The notes under the pieces are model-generated. The model worked only from the letters and a program-made list of their open reading frames with translations. It did not search any database and was not told where the DNA came from. The translations under genes were made by a program, and so were the position numbers. A stretch of DNA of 64,000 nucleotides from an uncultured Candidatus Hydrogenedens sp. (GTDB taxonomy: Bacteria; Desulfobacterota_D; UBA1144), in contig CACLTT010000002.1 in assembly GCA_902609885.1 (NCBI GenBank), positions 1 through 64,000 on the forward strand, read 5' to 3'. This document shows positions 36,285 through 44,798 of the stretch, one piece after another (position 1 is the first letter of the stretch; every line of letters starts with the position of its first letter).

Positions 36285-37177
36285 CTGGTTAAAAGATCCA
36301 ATACTTCTATATACTTTTCTGTTGTTTTAGTGGAAATATCACTAGGCAATTCAGGTGCAGGAGGTTTTTTATCCCAGCCAATAGATGTTAAGTAGTCACG
36401 CACAAATTGCTTGTCATAGCTTTGCTGACCTCTTCCAGCCTCATATAATGATTTTGGCCAAAATCTTGATGAATCAGGAGTCAAAACCTCATCGATTAAA
36501 ATTATTTCGTCGCTATCAAGTAGTCCAAACTCAAATTTGGTATCTGCTATTAAAATACCTTTCGACTCAGCATAATCTCGAGCCTTGGAGTATATTTTTA
36601 TCGATAAATTTTTAACTTTATTTGCTATTTCTTCACCAACAATTTCAGAACATTTTTCAAAGCTTATATTTTCATCATGCTCACCTTGCTCAGCTTTAGT
36701 AGAGGGTGTAAAAATTGGCTCTTCTAGTTTTTCAGATTCATTTAAACCCTCTTTAAGTTTTAATCCACAAACTGTTCCTTGCTTTTTATATTCTGACCAA
36801 CCCGACCCTGTAATGTATCCTCTGACTATACATTCTATTGGCAAAGGCTTAGCCTTTTTAACGACCATTGATCTACCCATTACTTGATCTATTTCATCAT
36901 TTAAACTTGGATACATTTCATTAACTTTTTCAGTAATAAAATGATTTTGTACAATATCCTGAGTAAGAGAAAACCAAAACTTAGATAATTTTGTTAACAC
37001 CTCTCCTTTTGCTAATATACCAGTCGGTAGAACTGCATCATAAGCAGAAATTCTATCTGATGAAACAATTAAAAGGTTGTCCCCAAGATCATAAAGATCT
37101 CTAACCTTCCCACGATTAATTAGTGGGAAGCTTTTGAGATTTGATTCTAATATAATATTTTTATTTTCTATTTCCAT
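36281..37177 (-). CDS. purC: Phosphoribosylaminoimidazole-succinocarboxamide synthase (SAICAR synthetase)
   Basis: PurC joins CAIR with aspartate in purine synthesis. The 298-residue form is the longer yeast-like type, with NRGKVRDLYDLGD near residue 19, SDRISAYD, ECIVRGYITGSGW near 105, and IADTKFEFGL and DEVLTPDSSRFW towards the end. The frame stays open upstream through the tRNA-Val gene, but the ATG at 37177 (MEIENKN) is the only sensible start and lies clear of the tRNA. No Shine-Dalgarno is seen. It heads the purC-exchanger-phoH operon. Confidence 0.94.
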   Translation of the reverse strand: MEIENKNIILESNLKSFPLINRGKVRDLYDLGDNLLIVSSDRISAYDAVLPTGILAKGEVLTKLSKFWFSLTQDIVQNHFITEKVNEMYPSLNDEIDQVMGRSMVVKKAKPLPIECIVRGYITGSGWSEYKKQGTVCGLKLKEGLNESEKLEEPIFTPSTKAEQGEHDENISFEKCSEIVGEEIANKVKNLSIKIYSKARDYAESKGILIADTKFEFGLLDSDEIILIDEVLTPDSSRFWPKSLYEAGRGQQSYDKQFVRDYLTSIGWDKKPPAPELPSDISTKTTEKYIEVLDLLTS

Positions 37178-37218
37178 ATACAAATTATAATAAATTATTG
37201 ATAAATAGTCGACAAAAT

Positions 37219-37246
37219 TTGATTTATGATTTGATGTATTTACAAT
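37219..37246 (+). promoter_or_regulatory. Candidate sigma-70 promoter for tRNA-Val and thrS
   Basis: TTGATT (37219-37224), 16 bp, TACAAT (37241-37246). Transcription would start near 37253, a few nt ahead of the tRNA 5' end. Confidence 0.5.
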
Positions 37247-37257
37247 ATTTCCTTTAC

Positions 37258-37329
37258 GAGCGCGTAGCTCAGGGGGAGAGCGCTTGCTTGACATGCAAGA
37301 GGTCGGTGGTTCAAATCCACTCGTGCTCA
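37258..37329 (+). tRNA. tRNA-Val (GAC anticodon)
   Basis: The acceptor stem pairs 37258-37264 with 37322-37328 (one G-U), with discriminator A37329. The anticodon stem CTTGC/GCAAG (37283-37287, 37295-37299) encloses loop TTGACAT with anticodon GAC at 37290-37292, and the T arm has the standard TTCAAAT loop. CCA is not encoded. The thrS ATG follows only 10 nt after the 3' end with no promoter between, so the tRNA must be cut out of a longer message that goes on to thrS-infC-rpmI-rplT. Confidence 0.95.
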
Positions 37330-37339
37330 TGAGTTTTTT

Positions 37340-39247
37340 ATGAAATATTATGTTGATAGTAAAATCTTAGAATCTGATAAGCCTTTAAGTTTGGGGGAAA
37401 TATTTAATAAATTAGAACTTGGTTCTAACGTATTGGGTGCAGAAGTAGAAGGGGAAGTAAAAGATTTCTATTTTAACCCTGCAGATGAATCAAAAATTTA
37501 TCCAATTTTTTTGGATAATGAAAAAAGTCTTACTTTAATAAGACATTCAGCCGCGCATATTTTAGCGCAGGCTGTACAAAGCATATATCCTGATACAAAA
37601 GTCACAATTGGCCCTGTTATTGATGATGGGTTCTATTATGATTTTTATACTGATAGAAACTTCACTGAAGATGATCTAAAATTATTCGAAAATAAAATGC
37701 ATGAGATATTAGAAAAAAATGTTTCATTTGAAAAAGAGGTTATCAATAAAAATGAAGCGTTAAAAATTTTTTCAAATATGGGAGAAACTTTTAAAGAAGA
37801 AATAATAAATGATTTAGATGAATCTCAAGAAATTTCTCTTTATAAACAAGGTGATTGGTTCGACTTATGTCGAGGACCTCATTTGCCAAATTCTACTTTT
37901 ATAAAATCTTTTAAGCTTCTCAGTGTAGCTGGTTCATATTGGAGAGGTGATGAGACTCGTGAATCCCTTCAGAGAATCTATGGAACTGCTTTCTCAAATC
38001 CTAAAGATCTAAAAAAACATTTAAAAATAATTGATGAGGCAAAGAAGAGAGATCATAGAAAATTGGGCAAAGAATTAGACCTGTTTTCAATAAATGATGA
38101 AATCGGTCCTGGCCTTGTTCTCTGGCATCCTAATGGGTCAGTTATTAGAAACATTATTGAAAATTACTGGCGTGAAAAACATATTGAATCTGGCTACCAA
38201 ATCATCTATACACCTCACATAGCTAAAGCAAATTTATGGGAAACCAGCGGCCATTTGGAATTCTATAGTGAAAATATGTTTTCACAGATGGAGATTGATA
38301 CAAATAAATACCAAACTAAACCTATGAATTGCCCTTTTCATATAATGATTTATAAAAACGGGCTAAGAAGTTATAAGGAATTACCAATTAAGTATGCGGA
38401 AATTGGGACTGTATATAGATATGAGAGATCAGGTGTTTTGCATGGGTTGTTTAGAGCTAGAGGATTTACTCAAGATGATGCTCATATTTTTTGTTCATTA
38501 GATCAAATTGAACAGGAAGTTAATGATGTAATTGATCTTACGACAGAATTCTTAAAAAAATTTGGTTTTTCTGAATATGAAATTTTTGTATCTACAAAAC
38601 CAAGTAAATATGTAGGCAGTGATGACGAATGGAGTTCAGCCACAAATTCATTAAAAAAATCATTAGATAATAAATCTTTGAAATATTCAATTGATGAGGG
38701 CGGTGGTGCATTTTATGGACCCAAAATAGATCTTAAAATTAAGGATGTCTTAGGAAGATCTTGGCAGTGTTCAACAGTGCAGGTTGATTTTAATCTTCCA
38801 AAGAGATTTGACCTTGAGTATATTTCGAGTAATAATCAAAGACTTCAGCCCGTGATGATTCATAGAGCTATTTTTGGTTCCTTTGAGAGGTTCTTTGGTA
38901 TTTTAATTGAACATTATGGGGGCGCTTTTCCTACTTGGCTAGCTCCCTATCAATTAAAATTACTTAGTGTTTCTGATGAACAGGTTGAATATGTTAATGA
39001 TATAGCGGATAATTTAAGGTCTGCTGGTATTAGAGTTGATATTGATAACAGGAATGAAAAATTGGGCTTGAAAATAAGAGAGAGTGAAATATCCAAAGTT
39101 CCATACATAGGAATTGTTGGTAAAAATGAATTAGAAAACGAAACGATAAGTTTAAGGAAATATGGAGGTAAGCAAATAGGAGAATTAAAATCAAATAAAT
39201 TACTTGAATTAATAAATGATGAGCTGTCTGGGAGGGTTGACTCATAA
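37340..39247 (+). CDS. thrS: Threonyl-tRNA synthetase
   Basis: This class II synthetase of 635 residues has a TGS-like N-terminus, an editing domain with RHSAAHILAQAV and YYDFYTDRNF, and the zinc-site core (Cys in MNCPFH, His in DDAHIF, a late His in MIHRAIFGSFER). The anticodon-binding domain begins near LAPYQLKLLSV. Only a weak GAG ribosome site is available because the tRNA-Val ends 10 nt upstream. The stop codon region contains the infC start. The thrS-infC-rpmI-rplT order is the classical bacterial one. Confidence 0.97.
   Translation: MKYYVDSKILESDKPLSLGEIFNKLELGSNVLGAEVEGEVKDFYFNPADESKIYPIFLDNEKSLTLIRHSAAHILAQAVQSIYPDTKVTIGPVIDDGFYYDFYTDRNFTEDDLKLFENKMHEILEKNVSFEKEVINKNEALKIFSNMGETFKEEIINDLDESQEISLYKQGDWFDLCRGPHLPNSTFIKSFKLLSVAGSYWRGDETRESLQRIYGTAFSNPKDLKKHLKIIDEAKKRDHRKLGKELDLFSINDEIGPGLVLWHPNGSVIRNIIENYWREKHIESGYQIIYTPHIAKANLWETSGHLEFYSENMFSQMEIDTNKYQTKPMNCPFHIMIYKNGLRSYKELPIKYAEIGTVYRYERSGVLHGLFRARGFTQDDAHIFCSLDQIEQEVNDVIDLTTEFLKKFGFSEYEIFVSTKPSKYVGSDDEWSSATNSLKKSLDNKSLKYSIDEGGGAFYGPKIDLKIKDVLGRSWQCSTVQVDFNLPKRFDLEYISSNNQRLQPVMIHRAIFGSFERFFGILIEHYGGAFPTWLAPYQLKLLSVSDEQVEYVNDIADNLRSAGIRVDIDNRNEKLGLKIRESEISKVPYIGIVGKNELENETISLRKYGGKQIGELKSNKLLELINDELSGRVDS
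39231..39235 (+). promoter_or_regulatory. Strong Shine-Dalgarno that places the infC start at AUA 39244
   Basis: GGAGG (within GGGAGGG) lies 8 nt before ATA at 39244. No ATG, GTG or TTG exists in the infC frame near here. This is the sequence evidence for an AUA initiator. Confidence 0.65.
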
Positions 39248-39825
39248 GAAAAAAGAATTTTTCAAGGTCTAGAAAGAAAGCTAATAGGATCAACTCAGAA
39301 ATAAGAGCGAACGAGGTAAGATTAATTGGTTCAGATGGTGGGCAACTTGGTATAGTTGCTTTATCAGAGGCTCTCAATCAAGCAAGAAATAATTCTACTG
39401 ACTTGGTAGAAATTTCTCCGGATTCAAAACCACCTGTTTGTAAATTAATGGATTATGGAAAATTCATGTATGATAGCAAAAAGAAGCAATCAGCTCAAAA
39501 GAAAATTAAGGCTCAAGTGCTCAAAGAGATTAAATTTAGACCTAATATTGGAGAAAATGATTTTAATGTTAAAATAAATAGGCTCAAAGACTTTTTAAGT
39601 GATGGGCATAAGGTAAAAATAAGGCTTTGGTTTAAGGGTAGAGAGATAGTACACAAACAAATTGGTGAACAACTAGTTGAGAAAATTGTTGAAAGTGTAT
39701 CTGAATCAGGTGAACTTGATAATGAACCAAAGTTTGAAGGTAAGAATCTAACAATGATGGTTCTTCCGAAAAAAATAAAGGTGGTAAAAAAAGCTAATGG
39801 CAGCGCAAAAAATGAAATCCAATAG
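39244..39825 (+). CDS. infC: Translation initiation factor IF-3
   Basis: IF-3 checks the start codon and keeps the ribosomal subunits apart. In frame, the conserved N-domain block RINSEIRANEVRLIGSDGG begins well before the first ATG at 39403, so the ATG-initiated version would lose half of the N domain. Extending up to ATA 39244 gives 193 residues, which fits the family, with an ideal Shine-Dalgarno 8 nt upstream. This ATA overlaps the thrS stop (ATAA). A non-standard initiator is typical for infC because IF-3 represses its own message through it; E. coli uses AUU. The C-domain is normal (KEIKFRPNIGENDF). It overlaps rpmI by 29 nt. Confidence 0.88.
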   Translation: MRKKNFSRSRKKANRINSEIRANEVRLIGSDGGQLGIVALSEALNQARNNSTDLVEISPDSKPPVCKLMDYGKFMYDSKKKQSAQKKIKAQVLKEIKFRPNIGENDFNVKINRLKDFLSDGHKVKIRLWFKGREIVHKQIGEQLVEKIVESVSESGELDNEPKFEGKNLTMMVLPKKIKVVKKANGSAKNEIQ

Positions 39826-39997
39826 AAGTGCAGCAAAAAGATTTAAGCTGAAACCTAATGGTAAGTTAAAGAGAATCAAAGGCAGTAAACATCATTGTAA
39901 TGTACACAAAGCCCAGTCTAGGATTAGAAGGTTGAAAGAGGCTGGTACAGTAGATGGAAAGAAAGCTGCAAATTTAAGAAAAGTAGTTTTTGTATAG
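39797..39997 (+). CDS. rpmI: Ribosomal protein bL35
   Basis: The 66-residue basic protein has the L35 core KMKSNRSAAKRFKLKPNGK and a conserved HHCNVHKAQSRIRRLK region. The start at 39797 gives two residues more than the usual MPKMK N-terminus. A GGTGG about 12 nt upstream could serve as the ribosome site. The 29-nt overlap with the end of infC suggests coupled translation, as expected between infC and rpmI. Confidence 0.95.
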   Translation: MAAQKMKSNRSAAKRFKLKPNGKLKRIKGSKHHCNVHKAQSRIRRLKEAGTVDGKKAANLRKVVFV

Positions 39998-40005
39998 GTT
40001 TTTAA

Positions 40006-40347
40006 ATGAGAGTTAAAACATCAGTTGCAAGTAAAAGAAGAAAAAAAAGACTTTTAAAGCAAACAAAAGGTTTTTGGGGTCAAAGAAAAAATGTCTATCG
40101 AAGGGCAAAAGAGACACTATTAAGATCTCTTGCTTTTTCTTATAGAGATAGAAAAGTAAAAAAGCGTACGATGCGTTCTTTATGGATATCTAGAATTAAT
40201 GCGGCTCTTAGAGAAGAAGGGTTAACTTACAGTAAATTTATTCACTCACTTAAAGTTAAAGAAATAGACCTTGATAGACGTGTTTTGGCTGAATTAGCAA
40301 TAAATCATCCTGATAAATTCAAACAACTTGTACAATCAATTAATTAA
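40006..40347 (+). CDS. rplT: Ribosomal protein bL20
   Basis: The 113-residue basic protein has the L20 hallmarks: a helical N-terminus with KQTKGFWGQRKNVYRRAKE, RDRKVKKRTMRSLWISRINAA in the middle and the C-terminal RRVLAELAINHPDKF. L20 binds 23S rRNA early in assembly and, in several bacteria, represses rpmI-rplT; no such structure is obvious here. It is 8 nt after rpmI and ends the thrS operon. The 49 nt to gcvT hold no clear terminator. Confidence 0.97.
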   Translation: MRVKTSVASKRRKKRLLKQTKGFWGQRKNVYRRAKETLLRSLAFSYRDRKVKKRTMRSLWISRINAALREEGLTYSKFIHSLKVKEIDLDRRVLAELAINHPDKFKQLVQSIN

Positions 40348-40396
40348 TTTTTTTACTTTAAAAATTTCTTATATTTTTGGGTAAAATATATACTAT

Positions 40397-41506
40397 ATGA
40401 AAGTTACTCCCTTATATAAAACTCATGAGAAGCACGAGGCAAAGTTTACTGAATTCAATGGTTGGAATATGCCACTTTGGTTCTCATCTCTAGAGAATGA
40501 GCACCTTCAAGTTAGAAATGATTCTGGAGTTTTTGATGTAAGTCATATGGGAGAAATAGTAATTGAAGGTACAGATGCTTTTTCTTTTCTCAATCTTACA
40601 TTTACAAACAAGATATCCGCATTAAAAAATGGACAGGCCAAATATGGATTTTTCTGCGATACTAATGGAAATGTTATTGATGACATAATTGCCTATAAAT
40701 TAGATAAAAATAGATATTTTTTATGTGTTAATGCGGGAAATATTGATAATGTTTTCAATTGGTTGGTCAATAACTCAAAAGGCTTTGAGGTCGAAATAAA
40801 AAATCTTAGCACTTTTTACGGACAATTGGCTATTCAGGGCCCTAATTCTTTAAAATATCTTTCAAAAATTTTTCCAATAACTTTTTCTGAGGATTTTAAA
40901 AAATATACTATTGTTAATATCACGGATTTGGACAAGAAATATGAATGTAAATCTTCATTTGATTCCCTAATTGAAAACAATTTTTTAATAGCTAGAACTG
41001 GCTATACAGGAGAAGATGGTTTTGAACTATTTCTGCCGAATGAATTAATAATTGAGATTTATAAAAACATTTTAGAAAATTGCCCGAATATAAAACCTTG
41101 TGGCTTAGGTTCAAGGGATACTCTTAGAATCGAGAAAGGGTTTCCTCTGCATGGAAATGAATTTATAGAGGGCACATCTCCTTCTGATTTCAATTTAAAT
41201 AAATTTATAGATAATTCAAAAGATAATTTTATTGGAAAAGATGCAATTTTAAAAAAAATTTCCGACAATGAATTTTCATTTGTTGGCTTTCAAATGGAAG
41301 ATAATTCTATAGCAAGAAATGGTTATGAAGTCTTCAACGATGGTTCCAATATCGGTAAAGTCACAAGTGGAACATATTCGCCCATTTTGAAAAAAGGAAT
41401 AGGTTTGGCATTAATAAGTTCAGACTTCTCGGAATTGAGAAATTTTGACATAAAAATTAGAAAAAATTTTAGAAAAGCTGTAAAGGTAGATTATCCATTT
41501 TTATAG
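40397..41506 (+). CDS. gcvT: Glycine cleavage system T protein (aminomethyltransferase)
   Basis: GcvT passes the methylene group from aminomethyl-lipoyl GcvH to tetrahydrofolate, releasing ammonia. The 369-residue protein has the family opening (FTEFNGWNMPLWF, VFDVSHMGEI), the folate site with the catalytic aspartate, ARTGYTGEDGFEL near 200 and the C-terminal GKVTSGTYSP segment. The order gcvT-gcvH-gcvP with gaps of 14 nt and -11 nt is a standard operon. I looked for a glycine riboswitch upstream and the 49-nt gap is too small. Confidence 0.95.
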   Translation: MKVTPLYKTHEKHEAKFTEFNGWNMPLWFSSLENEHLQVRNDSGVFDVSHMGEIVIEGTDAFSFLNLTFTNKISALKNGQAKYGFFCDTNGNVIDDIIAYKLDKNRYFLCVNAGNIDNVFNWLVNNSKGFEVEIKNLSTFYGQLAIQGPNSLKYLSKIFPITFSEDFKKYTIVNITDLDKKYECKSSFDSLIENNFLIARTGYTGEDGFELFLPNELIIEIYKNILENCPNIKPCGLGSRDTLRIEKGFPLHGNEFIEGTSPSDFNLNKFIDNSKDNFIGKDAILKKISDNEFSFVGFQMEDNSIARNGYEVFNDGSNIGKVTSGTYSPILKKGIGLALISSDFSELRNFDIKIRKNFRKAVKVDYPFL

Positions 41507-41520
41507 GAGGAATTTAAATT

Positions 41521-41907
41521 ATGTCAGAGGTTAAAAAAGATTTAAAATATACTGAAGAGCATGAATGGGTCATGATTGATGGTGAGCAAATGCTTATAGG
41601 AATCACAGATCATGCTCAAGACTCTTTAGGTGAAATCGTATATTTAGAACTTCCGTCAGTAGGCGATAATCTCTCAAAATCCTCTACCTTTGGTGCCGTT
41701 GAGTCTACCAAGTCAGTCTCCGATTTGTACACACCGGTCGATTGCGAAGTTGTTGAGGTCAATTCAAGTGCTGAAAATTCCCCTGAAGTTATTAATCAAA
41801 GTCCGTATCAAGAAGGATGGTTAATTAAGGTCAAGCCAACAAACACAGGTGATTATGATGATCTTCTTTCTCCAGAGGACTATGAGAGTTTGATAAATGA
41901 AAAATAA
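41521..41907 (+). CDS. gcvH: Glycine cleavage system H protein (lipoyl carrier)
   Basis: The 128-residue lipoyl-domain protein carries the modified lysine at Lys64 in the GAVESTKSVSDLY hairpin and the family start KYTEEHEWV. It shuttles the aminomethyl intermediate among GcvP, GcvT and the L protein (dihydrolipoyl dehydrogenase), which is not encoded here. The ribosome site is a strong AGGAGG, about 8 nt from the ATG. The last 11 nt overlap gcvP. Confidence 0.97.
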   Translation: MSEVKKDLKYTEEHEWVMIDGEQMLIGITDHAQDSLGEIVYLELPSVGDNLSKSSTFGAVESTKSVSDLYTPVDCEVVEVNSSAENSPEVINQSPYQEGWLIKVKPTNTGDYDDLLSPEDYESLINEK

Positions 41908-44797
41908 ATTTGATATAAGCTCTTCGATAAATGAACTAAATGAAACCCCATCTTTCATCAACAGGCATATTGGTAGTTCAGATGATCAAGTTAAAGACTG
42001 TTTAGATTTTTTAAATTATGAATCTTTAGACCAATTAGTAATGGAAACATTACCTAATCAAATTGTATTGGATGTTGATGTAGATCTTAAAAAAAGAATG
42101 TCAGAAGATGATGCATTAAAGTATCTTCAGAACATTGTTAGTAAAAATAAGCTATATAAAAATTACATTGGTATGGGATATTATGATACTAAAACTCCAT
42201 CTGTAGTTTTAAGAAATATTCTAGAAAATCCTGGTTGGTATACAGCTTATACTCCTTATCAACCCGAGGTATCTCAAGGCAGACTGGAAATGCTTTTAAA
42301 TTTTCAACAAATGATAATGGATTTAACTGGACTGGAGGTTTCTAACGCGTCACTATTGGATGAAGGAACTGCTGCTGTTGAATCTATGCTTGTTGCTTTT
42401 AGGTTTTGTAAAAATAACAAAAATGTTTTTCTTGTTTCCGAAAATTGTCATATTCAGACAATTAAACTTTTGGAAACCAGAGCTGAACCATTAGGTATAG
42501 AAATTAAAGTCGGAAATTTAGAAACCCTCTTTGATGAAAATAAAGATAGTTTTTTTGGTTTTATTTCCCAATATCCCGACACTTTTGGCTCTGTAAAAGA
42601 TCATGAGTTTTTAATATCTTCTGCTAAATCTCAAAAAGCTGTCTCAATCTTGGCTTGTGATTTAATGTCTTTATTATTATTAAAATCACCTGGTGAAATG
42701 GGTTGTGATATGGCCATAGGTTCATCTCAAAGATTTGGCGTTCCGTTAGGTTTTGGTGGACCACATGCAGCTTTTATATCTTGTAAAGATGAGTTTAAAA
42801 GACTTTTGCCAGGAAGAATAATAGGGATTTCGATTGATAAAAATTCTGATGTTGCCTATAGAATGGCTCTTCAAACAAGAGAACAACATATCAGAAGGGA
42901 AAAGGCTACCAGCAACATTTGTACAGCCCAATCCTTATTGGCGATAGTTGCCGCATCCTATGCAATTTATCATGGCCCAGAGGGGTTAAAAAAAATATCG
43001 CTTAAAATACACAGAACCGCAAAATTAATAGCTAGACAATTACAAAATAATGATTACAAAATTTTATACAATAACTTTTTTGATACTATTTGTATAAAAA
43101 CAACAAAAGCTAAGCAATCTTTAATCAAAAAAAGAGCTTTGAAGAAGAAAATCAATTTTAGATACTACTCAAAAGAAATAATTACTATATCAATTGATGA
43201 GAAAACAACATTTGATGATATCCATGAAATATTTTCTTGTTTTGGTATAAAAATAGAATCTTTAACATCATTAGATTCTGAATTGGATAATAATATTATT
43301 TCTTTACCAAAAAGTATTTTAAGGAAAACGAAATACTTAGAACACGAAGTTTTTAATTCTTATAGATCTGAGACAGATTTCCTAAGATATATTAAGAGAT
43401 TAGAAGATAAGGATATTGCATTAAACAAATCTATGATACCACTAGGTTCCTGTACTATGAAACTTAATGCTACATCAGAAATGATTCCTATAAGCTGGCC
43501 CAAAATAAATTCTATTCATCCTTTTGCCCCCAAGTCTCAAACTTTAGGATATAAATTTCTGATTGATGATTTAAAAAAAATGCTGTGTTCCATAACCGGA
43601 TTTGATGAAGTTTCACTTCAACCAAATGCAGGAGCGCAAGGTGAACTAGCTGGACTATTAACTATAAGAAAATTTCTATTCGCAAGAGGAGAAGAACAAA
43701 GAAAAATTTGTTTAATACCCAGCTCTGCACATGGAACTAATCCTGCAAGCGCAGTTTTGGCTGGTATGCAGGTTGAAATTATCAAATGTGATGAAAATGG
43801 TAACATTGATACTAAAGACTTAGCAGATAAAATTCAACAATTTCCAGATAAAATTGCAGCATTAATGATAACTTATCCATCTACCCATGGAGTTTATGAA
43901 GAATCAATTTCCAAAATTTGTAATATGATCCATGATGCTGGTGGACAAGTGTATATGGACGGCGCTAATCTAAATGCACTTGTAGGTATATCTAAACCTG
44001 GCCATTTTGGTCCTGATTTATGTCATATTAATCTTCACAAAACTTTTTGTATTCCACATGGGGGCGGAGGTCCTGGAGTTGGACCTATTGCTGTTAAAGG
44101 ACATTTATCTAATTTTATTCCAAATCATCCTCTTAATAGTGATGCAGGCCCTAAATCTGGATTCGGCCCTGTATCATCATCTCCTTGGGGTAGTGCATCT
44201 ATTTTGCCTATTTCTCTGATGTATATTTATATGATGGGAAGCGAAGGAATAAAGAAGTCAACTCAGGTAGCCATATTAAATGCTAATTATGTTGCTAAAA
44301 AGATACAAGATCATTTTCCTATTCTATATACTGGAAGGAATAATAGGGTTGCTCATGAATGCATAATTGATATTAGGCAGATTAAAAAAGATCATTTAGT
44401 TAGTGAGGAAGATATTGCAAAAAGATTAATTGATTATGGATTTCATGCGCCCACAATGTCATTTCCAGTTCCTGGTACCCTAATGATTGAACCAACTGAG
44501 AGTGAGTCAAAGGGTGAGTTGGATAGATTTTGTAATGCGTTAATTGCTATAAAGAAAGAGATCAAAAAATATAGTAACATTGAAAATATTGCTGATTCTC
44601 CATTGAAAAATTCTCCTCATACTTTTAAGGATATAGTAGATAAAAATTTTAATTATTCTATTTTGGAAGCTTTTCCCACACAGCTAATTGATAAAAGTTT
44701 TAAATATATTTCCCCGGTTGGAAGAGTTAATAATGCTTTTGGTGACAAGAATTTTGTTTGCAGCTGTCTCCCTTTGGATTTTTACGTAGAGAAATAA
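41897..44797 (+). CDS. gcvP: Glycine dehydrogenase (decarboxylating), single-chain P protein
   Basis: This PLP enzyme decarboxylates glycine. It is the one-chain form (966 residues): an N-terminal half starting FINRHIGSSDDQ and a C-terminal half with the PLP lysine near residue 715 in CHINLHKTF, then PHGGGGPGVGP. Many deltaproteobacteria, Firmicutes and archaea split this protein in two, so the fused form is a lineage clue. The start overlaps gcvH by 11 nt. The stop is 1 nt from the stop of the convergent surA-like gene, leaving no terminator space. Confidence 0.96.
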   Translation: MKNKFDISSSINELNETPSFINRHIGSSDDQVKDCLDFLNYESLDQLVMETLPNQIVLDVDVDLKKRMSEDDALKYLQNIVSKNKLYKNYIGMGYYDTKTPSVVLRNILENPGWYTAYTPYQPEVSQGRLEMLLNFQQMIMDLTGLEVSNASLLDEGTAAVESMLVAFRFCKNNKNVFLVSENCHIQTIKLLETRAEPLGIEIKVGNLETLFDENKDSFFGFISQYPDTFGSVKDHEFLISSAKSQKAVSILACDLMSLLLLKSPGEMGCDMAIGSSQRFGVPLGFGGPHAAFISCKDEFKRLLPGRIIGISIDKNSDVAYRMALQTREQHIRREKATSNICTAQSLLAIVAASYAIYHGPEGLKKISLKIHRTAKLIARQLQNNDYKILYNNFFDTICIKTTKAKQSLIKKRALKKKINFRYYSKEIITISIDEKTTFDDIHEIFSCFGIKIESLTSLDSELDNNIISLPKSILRKTKYLEHEVFNSYRSETDFLRYIKRLEDKDIALNKSMIPLGSCTMKLNATSEMIPISWPKINSIHPFAPKSQTLGYKFLIDDLKKMLCSITGFDEVSLQPNAGAQGELAGLLTIRKFLFARGEEQRKICLIPSSAHGTNPASAVLAGMQVEIIKCDENGNIDTKDLADKIQQFPDKIAALMITYPSTHGVYEESISKICNMIHDAGGQVYMDGANLNALVGISKPGHFGPDLCHINLHKTFCIPHGGGGPGVGPIAVKGHLSNFIPNHPLNSDAGPKSGFGPVSSSPWGSASILPISLMYIYMMGSEGIKKSTQVAILNANYVAKKIQDHFPILYTGRNNRVAHECIIDIRQIKKDHLVSEEDIAKRLIDYGFHAPTMSFPVPGTLMIEPTESESKGELDRFCNALIAIKKEIKKYSNIENIADSPLKNSPHTFKDIVDKNFNYSILEAFPTQLIDKSFKYISPVGRVNNAFGDKNFVCSCLPLDFYVEK

Positions 44798-44798
44798 A

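Noticed and set aside
37178-37330. N-terminal extension of PurC to 349 residues
   Set aside because: It runs through the tRNA-Val gene on the opposite strand; the extra residues read as the usual spurious product of a tRNA (GFEPPTS-like).
40348-40396. Glycine riboswitch before gcvT
   Set aside because: The gap is 49 nt, too short for even one aptamer, and none of the conserved core is visible.
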